Under the pieces are notes generated by a model. It was not told where the DNA came from and made no database searches. It worked only from the letters and a program-made list of their open reading frames with translations. A DNA stretch of 64,000 nucleotides from Moraxella osloensis (GTDB taxonomy: Bacteria > Pseudomonadota > Gammaproteobacteria > Pseudomonadales > Moraxellaceae), in the NCBI RefSeq assembly GCF_001553955.1, contig NZ_CP014234.1:744001-808000 (forward strand). The letters run 5' to 3'. Each line of letters opens with the position of its first letter. The first letter of the stretch is position 1. The position numbers and the translations under genes were made by a program. Positions 33,646-44,113 of the stretch are shown here, piece after piece.

Positions 33646-34623
33646 CTAGTCACAAATAGCGGTTGAGTGGTTATTTTTGGACGCTCGTATTGCATTTACA
33701 ATCATCAGCAACACCCCTACCCAAATCAAAGCAAAACTGGCAATCATGGTGTCATTGACAGCTTCATGCAGCACAAAAATAGACAATAAAAACATCAGCG
33801 CAGGTTCAAGATAACTGAGCATACCAAAGGTGTTCATCGGCAACACCTGACTGGCTTTGAGATTGGTCTGCATGGCAAGCGCACTAATCACACCCAGCCC
33901 AATCACTAACAGCCCCATTGTCATTGACCCTGTGACTATCGATACACTCGTGTTTTGCCATAATAAAAAACCTAGGGCAATCGGGGCAATCACTGACAAA
34001 TCCACAAACAGCCCCATCAGCGCCGGTACCCCTTGCCAGCGGCGCAGTCCATAATAAATCGGATACGTCAAACACACCCATGCAGTCGCCCACGATACGC
34101 TCCCCGCGAGCCAAAATTGCAATCCCACCCCTGCTGCCGCAACGATAATCGCCGCCCACTGCAATCGATTTAAGGTTTCTTTAAACACCACACAACCAAT
34201 CAGTACCATCATCAAGGGAAACAAAAAATACCCCATTGCGGTATTGACCGCCTGTCCATTGATAGGCGCCCACATAAACAGCCACAGCTGACTTGCCAAA
34301 ATCGGTGTCGGCAACAGCAATAAAACCCATTGTTGTTTGTTTAATCCCATCAAAAATGCTTTGAGTTGACCAAAACTTTGCGTCACAGCCAATAACCCCA
34401 CCAACCCAAACCACATCGCCACCATGCGCCACAAAAAAACTTGCGTGCCTGACAACGGTGCAAGCCAGTGACTGTACAGATACAGCACGCCAAACAACAC
34501 ATTAGAAATCAATGCCAGCACCACCCCAAAACGTAACTTTTTGCCAGCGGTGGCAGGCTGTGGCGTTGTTGCCTTGGGGGGGACAACAATAGGCGATGGT
34601 GATAAAACGCTGGAGACTGACAT
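33646..34623 (-). CDS. rarD: RarD-like EamA (DMT) transporter
   Basis: This 325-residue membrane protein has about ten predicted helices and the RarD features SNVLFGVLYLYSHWLAPLSG and QVFLWRMVAMWFG near the N-terminus. RarD proteins belong to the drug/metabolite transporter superfamily; substrates are mostly unproven. ATG 34623 was chosen (AAGG seven bases upstream) over a codon 18 residues earlier. A Pro/Ala/Thr-rich N-terminal stretch precedes the first helix. It is divergent from an AsnC/Lrp regulator across 167 bp, which suggests that regulator controls it and that the substrate may be an amino acid or related compound. Confidence 0.82.
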   Translation of the reverse strand: MSVSSVLSPSPIVVPPKATTPQPATAGKKLRFGVVLALISNVLFGVLYLYSHWLAPLSGTQVFLWRMVAMWFGLVGLLAVTQSFGQLKAFLMGLNKQQWVLLLLPTPILASQLWLFMWAPINGQAVNTAMGYFLFPLMMVLIGCVVFKETLNRLQWAAIIVAAAGVGLQFWLAGSVSWATAWVCLTYPIYYGLRRWQGVPALMGLFVDLSVIAPIALGFLLWQNTSVSIVTGSMTMGLLVIGLGVISALAMQTNLKASQVLPMNTFGMLSYLEPALMFLLSIFVLHEAVNDTMIASFALIWVGVLLMIVNAIRASKNNHSTAICD

Positions 34624-34790
34624 AATTGACCTTGTTATATTTTTGCTTTTGCGGTTAAATTGCAAGCAGTATAACAATTATTTTTGGTAAATTATTTCAA
34701 AATACCTTTATTTATGATAATTTAATATTAATATAAGATAAATTTGCTATATTTTTCTCAATTTTTATCATTATGCATTTTTAGAAGGAC

Positions 34791-35264
34791 ATGGCTATGA
34801 TTCATGAAATCGATGATATCGATAAACGTATTTTAAACTTATTGCAAGAAGATGCGACGCTACCGCTTAAGAACATCGCCGAAAAAGTGCATGCATCAGT
34901 AGCGACCTGTCAGCGTCGTATCCAAATGATGACAGAGACCGGGGTGATTACTCGGCAAGTGGTGATTGTCAACCCCACCGAATTGGGCTTTGATTTAAGC
35001 GCGTTTGTGCTGATTGAAATGGAAAAACAAAATACCGCGCTGCAGCATGGCTTTGAGCGTTTGATGAACCGATTGCCTAACGTGATGAGTTGCTATGAAA
35101 TCTCAGGGGATTATGACTTTTTGCTATTGGTACATGCCAAAAATATGGCGGAATATCACCGTTTTACCCGTGATAATTTAACTTATGAAAACAATGTCCG
35201 ACGCTTTAAGAGTCAATTTGTGATGAATTTTTCTAAGGTAGGCACTAAAATCCAGTTAGATTAG
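34791..35264 (+). CDS. Lrp/AsnC-family transcriptional regulator
   Basis: This 157-residue protein has an N-terminal winged helix-turn-helix (IDDIDKRILNLLQEDATLPLK, then VATCQRRIQMMTETGVI) and a C-terminal RAM ligand-binding domain (SCYEISGDYDFLLLVHAK). Members bind amino acids and regulate transport or catabolism, usually as dimers or octamers. AAGGA precedes the ATG. The divergent RarD-like transporter and the downstream ThrE-type exporter pair are the likely targets, an inference from context. Confidence 0.93.
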   Translation: MAMIHEIDDIDKRILNLLQEDATLPLKNIAEKVHASVATCQRRIQMMTETGVITRQVVIVNPTELGFDLSAFVLIEMEKQNTALQHGFERLMNRLPNVMSCYEISGDYDFLLLVHAKNMAEYHRFTRDNLTYENNVRRFKSQFVMNFSKVGTKIQLD

Positions 35265-35284
35265 TTAGATTAATGCGCCATCAG

Positions 35285-35321
35285 ACAATGGGCTCAAACA
35301 ATGGGCTCAAACAATGGGCTT
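35285..35321. repeat. Tandem 13-bp repeat next to the YjjB gene
   Basis: Nearly three copies of acaatgggctcaa lie just after the AsnC gene; the last one overlaps the final codons of the minus-strand YjjB-like gene. Confidence 0.75.
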
Positions 35322-35774
35322 AGTTCGATACCAAAATGACGTCGGTAACGAAATGCCAAACACCAACGCAGCGGTCACAAATATCGCATTGAAGCTAAAA
35401 TCCATCATTTGGGCAAATACTTGTGGATTGTAGCCATAGTAGCCTAGCTGTACAAAGCTAATCATGGCTTTGTACGCGGTAATCCCCGGCATCATACACA
35501 GCATGGCAGGCACCAAAATCATCTTTGGGGTGAGTAAATATTTTTTTGCCAAATAAATTGCTACAAAGGATGAAATACCCGCTGCTACAAACGTCGCTAG
35601 TATCAAATTGACTGACAGTTGTTTTAAGAGTTCTCTAAGTCCGTAACCCAGCACAGTCAACAATAAGCATTGCCAAATATAGCGGCGCGGCACATTGACA
35701 AGCAGTGTCCAGCCAAGCGTCATCAAGCAAGCAAAAGTTGCTGCGCGTATCAAGGCAATCGCATCAATCGCCAT
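35307..35774 (-). CDS. yjjB: Threonine/serine exporter small subunit (YjjB/ThrE C-terminal type)
   Basis: This 155-residue membrane protein has four or five predicted helices. The ThrE_2 motif PAMLCMMPGITAYKAM is a clear family mark. In some bacteria this domain is fused with the YjjP domain in one ThrE protein; here it is a separate gene. The E. coli YjjPB pair acts in succinate export, while the corynebacterial ThrE exports Thr and Ser, so the substrate is open. It follows yjjP by 48 bp. The last codons overlap a 13-bp tandem repeat. Confidence 0.85.
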   Translation of the reverse strand: MAIDAIALIRAATFACLMTLGWTLLVNVPRRYIWQCLLLTVLGYGLRELLKQLSVNLILATFVAAGISSFVAIYLAKKYLLTPKMILVPAMLCMMPGITAYKAMISFVQLGYYGYNPQVFAQMMDFSFNAIFVTAALVFGISLPTSFWYRTKPIV

Positions 35775-35822
35775 TTTTCACCCGACCCAATATTGGCAAT
35801 AGAATTTTATCAAACGCTTTCA

Positions 35823-36710
35823 TCAACCCACGCCCCAATGACTGATATTTAGTAATAGCAATGACAACACGATGCCGATACAGCTCGATAACGTCAAGAT
35901 AATCACAAACATAAAGCGCCCGATACCGATGTTCATATAACCTTTGAACATATCCGACAACGAATTTATCAAAGGAAAACTGGGAACCAACCAAAGCACA
36001 CTTGATGCCATAGCAATATGCGGGTCGTTACCAATCCCCAATAACAGCGCGGTGCTGGCGAAGATGGAGCCAAAACACGCCGCTATGAGCGCGGATATAA
36101 AGGGGTTAAAGTTGCGGTTACTCAGCCATAGCCGCAGCGAATACCCCATCATACTAGCAATAAAAGTCACCAAACACACCAGTATATCGCCCCCTGCCAA
36201 ATACGCAAAGCAGGCACACGCCACACCGACCATCGGCGCGACCATCTTGGCAGGATAAGTGCCCCGATCAATCTCATCAAATCGATAGGTCGCGTGCTCT
36301 AGGGTACTCGTCACCGGCATACTTTCCAAATCCAGTACAATTCGCTGAATTTGCACAATGATATTGACATTGATGGCATGGGTAGTTGACGCGCGCAGGG
36401 TGGTAATACAGCGGTTATTATAAATTGTGGTGATGGTCAAGCCATTATAGGCAATCCCACACTCCACGCTAGCCAACCCCAACGCTAACCCCAATCGGCG
36501 GCACAAATCTGTTACCGTTGCCGACTCTGCCCCATATTGCATGAGTAGCAGCCCACAGCGCACACACAGACGGGTGATTTGCTGCTGGTGTTCATACGCC
36601 ATATACGGCAACCGCCGTCTAGGCTTCGGCTCTGTCGGGGGCGAAAGCTTGGCAGGCTCAGGTGTCAGCGGATCAAGCGCTTCTAGGGCATCAGCAAAGG
36701 TATCGGTCAT
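35823..36710 (-). CDS. yjjP: Threonine/serine exporter large subunit (YjjP/ThrE N-terminal type)
   Basis: This 295-residue protein begins with a Pro-rich tail, then the ThrE soluble domain (LLMQYGAESATVTDLCRRLG; GLTITTIYNN) and five or so membrane helices (for example VGVACACFAYLAGGDILVCL; VPSFPLINSLSDMFKG). It forms the exporter with YjjB. Its ATG has no strong ribosome binding site. The pair points towards the AsnC-type regulator from the other side. Confidence 0.85.
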   Translation of the reverse strand: MTDTFADALEALDPLTPEPAKLSPPTEPKPRRRLPYMAYEHQQQITRLCVRCGLLLMQYGAESATVTDLCRRLGLALGLASVECGIAYNGLTITTIYNNRCITTLRASTTHAINVNIIVQIQRIVLDLESMPVTSTLEHATYRFDEIDRGTYPAKMVAPMVGVACACFAYLAGGDILVCLVTFIASMMGYSLRLWLSNRNFNPFISALIAACFGSIFASTALLLGIGNDPHIAMASSVLWLVPSFPLINSLSDMFKGYMNIGIGRFMFVIILTLSSCIGIVLSLLLLNISHWGVG

Positions 36711-37134
36711 AGCATCATTTTAACAACCTTGATATCTCATTCTAGCATTAAACCAGCATAAAATCAGGGCGAATCAGTATTGCTTTATTGATTAAAAGGT
36801 TGATTAAAAAGTTGATGAAAAAGCCGAGTGAAAATGAGCAAAAAGTTGAAAACCACCCGTTATTTAAAAAAATTCTACCCACTTAAAAAGCTGCGATTGG
36901 TTTATTTTGGTTTAAATAGTAGGGCGATATTCAATACCTTCCATCTTAATCAAAGTCTAGCGATTTGACAGTCATTTTTTCCGTTAATTTTTACAAAATA
37001 TGGAATCGTCTTACCCTTTAATTAAACCCGACTAATTTAATCAGGTTTTTTTGTTATTTCGCCCTATAAACCCCCATCGCAAAATTGATTCATGATAAAA
37101 TGAGCCATATTCATTTTATTTAACATCCAAGCCT
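36711..37134 (+). other. Intergenic region upstream of ygiQ with a leader hairpin
   Basis: About 424 bp with no gene seen. A TTGACA at 36965-36970 is a possible -35, but the nearest -10 candidates have poor spacing. A terminator-like hairpin at 37024-37052 follows it, listed separately. Confidence 0.45.
37024..37052 (+). terminator. Terminator-like hairpin in the ygiQ leader
   Basis: The stem aaacccga/tcaggttt (one mismatch) is followed by seven T. No plus-strand gene lies upstream, so it may attenuate a transcript that leads into ygiQ. Confidence 0.5.
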
Positions 37135-39534
37135 ATGTCTGCCGAAACTATTGCCAACAAAGCCTTTAAACAAGGCACCAAAGCCTTATTTGACTATGAC
37201 AAACACTGGGCAAGCTGCTTTGAGCCTGCGCCATTTTTGCCGATGAGCCGAGCCGAAATGGATGCCCTTGGTTGGGATGCCTGTGATGTCATTATCGTCT
37301 CAGGCGATGCCTACGTCGATCACCCAAGCTTTGGTATGGCAATCATCGGCAGATTGCTGGAGTCGCAAGGCTTTCGCGTCGGTATCATCGCCCAGCCAGA
37401 TTGGACGAGCAAAGACGCTTTTATGACACTTGGCAAACCGACCATCGCCTGGGGCGTCACCGCAGGCAATATGGATAGTATGATTAACCGCTACACCGCC
37501 GATAGACGCATTCGCAGTGACGATGCCTATTCGCCAGACAATGCCCCCGACAAACGCCCCGACCGTGCGGCTGTGGTATATAGCCAGCGCTGCCGTGAAG
37601 CCTATCCCGATGTGCCCATTATTTTGGGCGGGATTGAAGGCTCGCTGCGCCGTATCGCCCATTATGATTATTGGTCAGACAAAGTGCGCCGTAGCATTTT
37701 GATGGATAGCCGCGCTGATATTTTGCTGTATGGCAATGCCGAACGCGCGATTGTCGATGTTGTACATGCACTTGCCAAAGGTTACCGTTTTGAAGACCTT
37801 GCCAAAGTGCGTGGCACCGCGTATCTGTCGACACAAACCAAAAAACACTGGCAAGCCGATATGATAGAAATCGCCAGTAACGACGTCGACACCGTTGGGC
37901 GCGTTGACCCGATTATCAATCCATATGTGATGATGGAAGATGTGGGCGACTGTCACATCGAACAAGAAAAAACCCTTGAGAGTCAATATAAAGGTTTTGT
38001 AGCAGATAAAGTCGAGCACAAAGTCCTCAATGCTGATAAGGTCGCTGAAAGCCAAGACATCCAAGTGGTTAACCTCAAAGACCCCAATAAAAACGCCTTA
38101 AAACACAAACGCCCGTTGCCGCCGCGTGACAAAACCGTGATTCGCTTGCCCGACTTTGAGCAAGTCAAATCTGACCCCGTACTTTACGCCCATGCCAACC
38201 GTATTTTGCACCTAGAAACCAATCCGCATAATGCCCGCGCCTTGGTGCAGCGACATGGCGACATTGATGTATGGCTCAATCCGCCGCCCATTCCACTTAC
38301 CATGGAAGAGATGGATTATATCTTTGATTTGCCGTATGCCCGTCTGCCCCACCCTAGCTACGGCAACGCAAGAATTCCTGCCTACGACATGATTAAATTA
38401 TCAGTCAATATCATGCGCGGCTGTTTTGGCGGCTGTACCTTCTGCTCGATTACCGAACATGAAGGACGCATTATCCAAAACCGCTCAGAAGAGTCTATCT
38501 TGGGCGAAATCAAAAAAATCCGCGATACCGAGCCATCATTTACTGGGGTAATTTCTGACCTTGGTGGACCGACTGCCAACATGTACCGTTTGCATTGTAA
38601 AGACGATGCCATTGAGAAAAACTGCCGCAAACCTTCCTGCGTGTATCCCGATATCTGCGACAACTTACTCACCGACCACAGTCATCTCACCCAACTGTAT
38701 CGCAAAGCTCGTGATATCAAAGGGGTGAAAAAAATCCTGATTGCGTCAGGCTTGCGCTATGATTTGGCGGTCAAAGACCCCGAATATGTCAAAGAATTGG
38801 TCACCCACCATGTCGGCGGATATCTCAAAATCGCCCCCGAACATTCTGAAACCAACGTACTCTCCAAAATGATGAAACCGGGTATGGGGACGTACGATAC
38901 TTTCAAGCAGATGTTCGACAAATACAGCCGTGAAGCAGGTAAAGAGCAATATTTGATTCCGTATTTTATCGCCGCGCACCCTGGCACCACCGACACGGAC
39001 ATGATGAACTTGGCGATTTGGCTCAAGCGCAATGGCTTTCGTGCCGACCAAGTACAAGCCTTTTACCCAAGCCCAATGGCAACTGCTACTACCATGTATC
39101 ATACTGCCAAAGACCCCTTGCATAAAGTCACCCGTGACAGCGAAGGGGTGGAAATCGTCAAATCGGGTAAACAGCGTAAACTCCACAAAGCGTATCTACG
39201 TTACCATGACCCCAAAAATTGGGCACTGCTGCGTCAATCGCTTAAAGATTTGGGGCGTGAGGATTTGATTGGGCATGGCAGTCAGTGTTTAATTCCGCCT
39301 TATAACCCAAAATTGGAAGGCGAAGACATTTACCAATCGGCAAGAAAGAAAAACAGCTCAGCAGGTGGCGATTCTGTTAAGCGTAATGGTAAAGCGGATA
39401 ACTCCAATTCAAATAATGGGCAAAGTAAATCGGAAAAAAAACCCACGCCCACGAGCTTTGGTAAAAAACCGAATCCGAAAAAGAGTAATTTCCAAACGCA
39501 ACATACAGGCTTACCGCCGCGGAAAACTAAATAG
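37135..39534 (+). CDS. ygiQ: YgiQ-family radical SAM protein
   Basis: This 799-residue protein has an N-terminal B12-binding-like region ([16 protein letters not shown]), a central radical SAM domain with the cluster motif CFGGCTFC (Cys430, 434, 437) and the family blocks SEESILGEI and [13 protein letters not shown]. The DUF3362 region follows ([15 protein letters not shown]), ending in a Lys/Asn/Ser-rich disordered tail of about 60 residues. Another four-Cys cluster ([21 protein letters not shown]) lies at about 488-508. The reaction of YgiQ is not known. It stands alone, preceded by a possible attenuator. Confidence 0.93.
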   Translation: MSAETIANKAFKQGTKALFDYDKHWASCFEPAPFLPMSRAEMDALGWDACDVIIVSGDAYVDHPSFGMAIIGRLLESQGFRVGIIAQPDWTSKDAFMTLGKPTIAWGVTAGNMDSMINRYTADRRIRSDDAYSPDNAPDKRPDRAAVVYSQRCREAYPDVPIILGGIEGSLRRIAHYDYWSDKVRRSILMDSRADILLYGNAERAIVDVVHALAKGYRFEDLAKVRGTAYLSTQTKKHWQADMIEIASNDVDTVGRVDPIINPYVMMEDVGDCHIEQEKTLESQYKGFVADKVEHKVLNADKVAESQDIQVVNLKDPNKNALKHKRPLPPRDKTVIRLPDFEQVKSDPVLYAHANRILHLETNPHNARALVQRHGDIDVWLNPPPIPLTMEEMDYIFDLPYARLPHPSYGNARIPAYDMIKLSVNIMRGCFGGCTFCSITEHEGRIIQNRSEESILGEIKKIRDTEPSFTGVISDLGGPTANMYRLHCKDDAIEKNCRKPSCVYPDICDNLLTDHSHLTQLYRKARDIKGVKKILIASGLRYDLAVKDPEYVKELVTHHVGGYLKIAPEHSETNVLSKMMKPGMGTYDTFKQMFDKYSREAGKEQYLIPYFIAAHPGTTDTDMMNLAIWLKRNGFRADQVQAFYPSPMATATTMYHTAKDPLHKVTRDSEGVEIVKSGKQRKLHKAYLRYHDPKNWALLRQSLKDLGREDLIGHGSQCLIPPYNPKLEGEDIYQSARKKNSSAGGDSVKRNGKADNSNSNNGQSKSEKKPTPTSFGKKPNPKKSNFQTQHTGLPPRKTK

Positions 39535-40044
39535 TTTATGTTATTCAAGGCTTGTAGAGTATTTCTACAAGCCGCCTCATTTATTTTTAAATAATTTCAA
39601 TTTTAATGCCATGTCTGAAGATTGATAGCAATTTTATGTCTTTTGCATGATTAAAAAGAGAGTGTTTAGCACCTTTAACTTGGTTTAGACTTTGATGATT
39701 TCTAAAAGTACCCAATTTGATTTTGGTGTTTTCTTCGAATACTGTAATCGTTAAATGCAAAATAATTAGCTAGAAATAACCTATAGTCTGAATGGATTAA
39801 ACCATTCCCATGACTGATGGCTGCGTTATTTCACCTTCTGTCTAAAAATCCAATGTATTGTTCCAAATAAAGACTCGAAGCCTCAAACATTATGTGACAG
39901 CCTTTCTTATTGATAAAAAATTCTCAATAAAATTTAAATTTTTATTTTCACATTAAGCTTACATCTTAACAACTAAACGTAGCACTAAAAACATTAAAAA
40001 ATCAATAAAATACAAGCCATTATAAAAACAAAAAGGTTCTGAGC
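39535..40044. other. 510-bp AT-rich region without a supported gene
   Basis: A hairpin (ggcttgtag/ctacaagcc, 39549-39574) may end ygiQ transcription. The rest is AT-rich with several short frames, none with start and ribosome binding site together. It may hold the promoter of the DUF2905 gene. Confidence 0.5.
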
Positions 40045-40257
40045 ATGGCAAAAATTTTTATTGGGATAGGGATTTTATTTCTCATCATTGGCTTAATTTA
40101 TCTGTTTTTTCCCAATGCCTTTAGTTGGTTTGGTCGTATGCCGGGGGACGTTAATTATCGCTCAGAAGGCGGTGGCTTTAGCTTTCACTTTCCCATCGTC
40201 ACCATGATAATCGTGAGTATCATTCTTACCATTATTCTTAACCTATTTAACCGCTGA
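40045..40257 (+). CDS. DUF2905 small membrane protein
   Basis: This 70-residue protein has two hydrophobic helices (about 4-22 and 50-67) separated by the family signature WFGRMPGDVNY. An AAGG lies nine bases before the ATG. The protein is widespread among bacteria and its function is unknown. It is followed 113 bp later by a VWA lipoprotein gene, with no evidence of coupling. Confidence 0.88.
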   Translation: MAKIFIGIGILFLIIGLIYLFFPNAFSWFGRMPGDVNYRSEGGGFSFHFPIVTMIIVSIILTIILNLFNR

Positions 40258-40370
40258 CACCGCGCTAATCACAGCGATGTCTAGCGGGTTTTATCGCAAA
40301 AAACTGCCTTTTTCATTAAAAAATGTCGTAAACTGTGATTACGCCAGTCACGATTGAAAAGGAGTTAGTC

Positions 40371-42029
40371 ATGCAGCGCGACATTTTTAAGCCAACACTA
40401 CTGAGCCTTGTCATCGCCCAAAGCTTATTGACGGCGTGTAGCCCCTCACCGTCAAATAGCCGTGATACCAGCCCTGCCACACCCGTCATCGCCCAACCAA
40501 CGCCCGTGGTTGCTGCGCCTGCCATAATGATGGAAGCGGCAGCAATGAGCAAGATGGCACGCTACTCGCCTATCATGCCGATGCCGATGCCGATGCCGAG
40601 ACAACAGGATAATAGCGAAAAATATCAGCACCTTGCAGTCAATCCCATTCACCAAACCGCCACCGATGCCGTTGCCACCTTTAGTATCGATACCGACACG
40701 GGCAGCTACGCCAATGTGCGCCGTTTTCTCAACAACGGACAATTACCGCCCACTGACGCGGTGCGTATTGAAGAGCTTATCAACTATTTTAACTATGACT
40801 TTTCACAAGCCAAGCACCTTGCCAACGCCCCTTTTTTAGTAAGTACCGAAACAGTTGCCGCACCTTGGCGTGCTACCAATCGTATCATCAAAGTGGCTAT
40901 CAAAGCGGATGACCCTACCATCACCAAAAAAAGCGTCTTACCGTCTGCCAACTTGGTATTTTTGGTGGATGTGTCAGGCTCGATGTCAGACAACGATAAA
41001 TTGCCACTGGTCAAATCTTCGCTAAAAATGCTCACCAAGCAATTGAGGTCGCAAGATACCATCAGTATCGTGACCTATGCAGGTCATACCCAAGTGACGC
41101 TTCCTGCCACTAAAGGCAGTGATACCGACAAAATATTAGCCGCAATTGATAGCCTAGATGCCAGTGGCTCGACCAATGGCGAAGCAGCGATAAAGTTGGC
41201 TTATCAACAAGCAAAAATCCACTATAAAAAAGACGGCATCAACCGCATTTTGATGATGACCGATGGGGATTTTAATGTCGGCGTATCGGACGTCGATGAA
41301 ATGCTAGATATTATCCGCCGTGAGCGTGACAGCGGGGTATCACTTTCCACGTTTGGCTTTGGTGAAGGCAATTTAAACGACCACATGATGGAGCAAGTCG
41401 CGGATAACGGCAACGGTAACTATAGCTACATCGACAGCCTGTCTGAGGCCAAAAAAGCCTTGTTAGACGAAATGTCAGCAACCTTTAATACCGTAGCAAA
41501 AGATGTCAAAGTCCAAGTGGAATTCAATCCCCAGACGGTTAAAGAATGGCGCTTAATTGGTTATGAAAATCGTGTCCTTGCAAAAGAAGATTTTAACAAC
41601 GATAAAGTAGACGCAGGTGAGCTAGGGGCAGGCAAATCCGTGGTTGCGCTGTTTGAAGTTACCCCTGTGGGTCAGCAAGGTTGGCTAGATGATAGCCGCT
41701 ATCAATCTCACCCTATCAATCACACAGGCAAAAATACTGAGTTAGGGTTTTTAAAACTGCGCTATAAAGCCCCAAATAGCAACACATCAACGCTTTTGAC
41801 CCTGCCCATTACCAGTAAAACGCAACCACCGAGCAGCGAGCTGGCGTTTGCGCTAAGTGTGGCAAGTTTTGGTGAAACCCTCAAGCAAAGCAAATACCTC
41901 GGTAATTGGCAACTAAACGACAGCAAGCGACTCGCCCAAGCCAATATCGGCAACGACCCACAAGGTATTCGCCGCGAGTTTATCAAGCTTATCGACTTAG
42001 CCGATAGCTTACAACCGACCAAAAAATAG
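40371..42029 (+). CDS. VWA-domain lipoprotein (YfbK-like)
   Basis: This 552-residue lipoprotein has a signal peptide with lipobox LTAC (about residues 20-23). A Pro/Thr/Ala linker follows, including a Met-Pro repeat, then the YfbK N-terminal region (VRIEELINYFNYDF). A von Willebrand A domain with a full MIDAS (DVSGSMSDND ... STNGEAAI ... MTDGDFN) lies at about 200-375, then the DUF3520 C-terminal domain. ATG 40371 with GGAG upstream was preferred to a codon 12 residues earlier. Metal-dependent binding to partner proteins is the expected role; partners are unknown. Confidence 0.9.
   Translation: MQRDIFKPTLLSLVIAQSLLTACSPSPSNSRDTSPATPVIAQPTPVVAAPAIMMEAAAMSKMARYSPIMPMPMPMPRQQDNSEKYQHLAVNPIHQTATDAVATFSIDTDTGSYANVRRFLNNGQLPPTDAVRIEELINYFNYDFSQAKHLANAPFLVSTETVAAPWRATNRIIKVAIKADDPTITKKSVLPSANLVFLVDVSGSMSDNDKLPLVKSSLKMLTKQLRSQDTISIVTYAGHTQVTLPATKGSDTDKILAAIDSLDASGSTNGEAAIKLAYQQAKIHYKKDGINRILMMTDGDFNVGVSDVDEMLDIIRRERDSGVSLSTFGFGEGNLNDHMMEQVADNGNGNYSYIDSLSEAKKALLDEMSATFNTVAKDVKVQVEFNPQTVKEWRLIGYENRVLAKEDFNNDKVDAGELGAGKSVVALFEVTPVGQQGWLDDSRYQSHPINHTGKNTELGFLKLRYKAPNSNTSTLLTLPITSKTQPPSSELAFALSVASFGETLKQSKYLGNWQLNDSKRLAQANIGNDPQGIRREFIKLIDLADSLQPTKK
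40575..40598 (+). repeat. Hexanucleotide repeat in the VWA lipoprotein gene
   Basis: Four perfect copies of atgccg encode a Met-Pro repeat in the linker after the signal peptide. Confidence 0.85.
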
Positions 42030-42048
42030 CCACTATACAACTGTCAAT

Positions 42049-42079
42049 AAAAAAGCTAGATAAATCATCTAGCTTTTTT
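42049..42079. terminator. Bidirectional terminator between the VWA gene and upp
   Basis: The agctaga/tctagct stem is bounded by six A and six T between convergent genes. Confidence 0.8.
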
Positions 42080-42101
42080 CCTACTTTTAATGTTTTGTCC
42101 A

Positions 42102-42737
42102 TCAGTGCTGTTTTGTGCCAAAAATTTTATCCCCTGCATCCCCAAGCCCTGGGATAATATACCCCTGTTCATTGAGATGACTATCGAGGGCTGCGGTAAA
42201 AATCTTCACATCAGGATGGGCATCATTCACCGCCTTCACCCCTTCAGGCGTTGCAACCAATACCAAGGCTTTAATATCTTTACAACCGTGTTTTTTCATC
42301 ATATCAATCGTTGCTACCATACTACCACCCGTGGCAAGCATAGGATCTAAAATCAACGCAGGACGCTCATTAATATCTTTGACCAACTTTTCAAAAAAAG
42401 GCACAGGCTCAAGGGTATCCTCATCACGTTGCAGTCCAACCATCGAGATTTTAGCCGTGGGAATAAGGTCTAAAACCCCATCAAGCATTCCCAAACCTGC
42501 ACGCAAGATAGGTACGACAGTGACGGTTTTACCTTTGATTTGAATCCCTTCTATTTGGTTGCCTTCCCAACCCTGAATGCTGATTTTTTCTATGGGAAAA
42601 TCACGGCTTGCTTCATACGCCATCAAACGTGCAAGTTCTTTAGTCAAGGTACGAAATTTATAAGTGCTACTATCTACCTCGCGCATCAAAGATAATTTAT
42701 GCTTAACTAAGGGGTGGTCAATAACGGTAATTTGCAT
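42102..42737 (-). CDS. upp: Uracil phosphoribosyltransferase
   Basis: Upp converts uracil and PRPP to UMP (pyrimidine salvage). From ATG 42737 ([19 protein letters not shown]) there are 211 residues, the family norm. The PRPP-binding loop [18 protein letters not shown] and the uracil-contact region [16 protein letters not shown] at the C-terminus are present. An upstream in-frame codon would add eight residues foreign to the family. It is monocistronic, next to the rRNA operon's end but with its own start region. Confidence 0.96.
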   Translation of the reverse strand: MQITVIDHPLVKHKLSLMREVDSSTYKFRTLTKELARLMAYEASRDFPIEKISIQGWEGNQIEGIQIKGKTVTVVPILRAGLGMLDGVLDLIPTAKISMVGLQRDEDTLEPVPFFEKLVKDINERPALILDPMLATGGSMVATIDMMKKHGCKDIKALVLVATPEGVKAVNDAHPDVKIFTAALDSHLNEQGYIIPGLGDAGDKIFGTKQH

Positions 42738-42849
42738 GGTAACACTCACTTTAAATTTCACACCAAAAATTTTCGCCTATTTTACCCAAAGTCTGCGATA
42801 AAAACATTAATTTTCTATTCTGAGTTTTTCTCTGAGGCTTTCAAGAATG

Positions 42850-42884
42850 CAAAAAAATACCCCCTTACTAGTGTAAGGGGGGTG
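42850..42884 (-). terminator. Terminator of the rRNA operon
   Basis: On the minus strand a ccccctta/taaggggg hairpin with a short loop leads into seven T, 15 bases past the 5S gene. Confidence 0.85.
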
Positions 42885-42898
42885 GTTTTGGAATAGGG

Positions 42899-43012
42899 AG
42901 CTGACGATGACCTACTCTCACATGGGCGAACCACACTACCATTGGCGCATTGGAGTTTCACTTCTGAGTTCGGGAAGGGATCAGGTGGTACCTCCAAGCT
43001 ATTATCGTCAGC
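42899..43012 (-). rRNA. rrf: 5S ribosomal RNA
   Basis: About 114 nt. The 5' and 3' ends pair (gctgacgat/atcgtcagc). The conserved loop bases (minus strand ...gaactcagaagtgaaac) are present. It closes the operon. Confidence 0.95.
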
Positions 43013-43241
43013 AAAGGGGGATAGAGGAATGAATCTGTTTTTTTATTTAGTTAAAAGTAATGAATAAGCTAAATCAAGTATTGGTGAACATCATACATTA
43101 TCATACAAAGCCATTTAGGCGTTGTATAGTCAAGCCAAACGAGCAATTAGTATTGGTTAGCTACACATATCACTATGCTTCCACACCCAACCTATCAACG
43201 TCGTAGTCTACAACGGCTCTTTAGGGAAATCTAATCTTAAG

Positions 43242-43278
<37 letters not shown>

Positions 43279-43445
43279 ATCCGAACATAGCTACTCGGCA
43301 ATGCCACTGGCGTGACAACCGAAACACCAGAGGTTCGTCCACTCTGGTCCTCTCGTACTAGGAGCAGATCCTCTCAAATTTCCAACGCCCACGGTAGATA
43401 GGGACCGAACTGTCTCACGACGTTCTAAACCCAGCTCGCGTACCT

Positions 43446-43496
<51 letters not shown>

Positions 43497-43552
43497 AGAT
43501 GAGCCGACATCGAGGTGCCAAACACCGCCGTCGATATGAACTCTTGGGCGGT

Positions 43553-43628
<76 letters not shown>

Positions 43629-44031
43629 ACCTACTTTCGTATCTGCTCGACTTGTGGGTCTCGCAGTTAAGCGCGCTTTTGCCTTTATACTCTTCGAACG
43701 ATTTCCGACCGTTCTGAGCGCACCTTCGTACTCCTCCGTTACTCTTTAGGAGGAGACCGCCCCAGTCAAACTACCCACCATACATTGTCCTCAGCTCTGT
43801 TAAGCTTGAGTTAGAACCCCAACATTACCAGGGTGGTATTTCAAGGATGGCTCCACAGACACTGGCGTGCCTGCTTCAAAGCCTCCCACCTATCCTACAC
43901 AGGTAAGGTCAAAGTTCAATGTAAAGCTGTAGTAAAGGTTCACGGGGTCTTTCCGTCTAGCCGCGGGTACACAGCATCTTCACTGCGATTTCGATTTCAC
44001 TGAGTCTCTGCTGGAGACAGCGCCGCCATCA

Positions 44032-44113
<82 letters not shown>

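Noticed and set aside
39587-39760. Minus-strand open frame of about 55 codons in the ygiQ-DUF2905 gap
   Set aside because: It has no ATG or ribosome binding site and no recognised similarity; it could be a decayed gene, but that cannot be supported.
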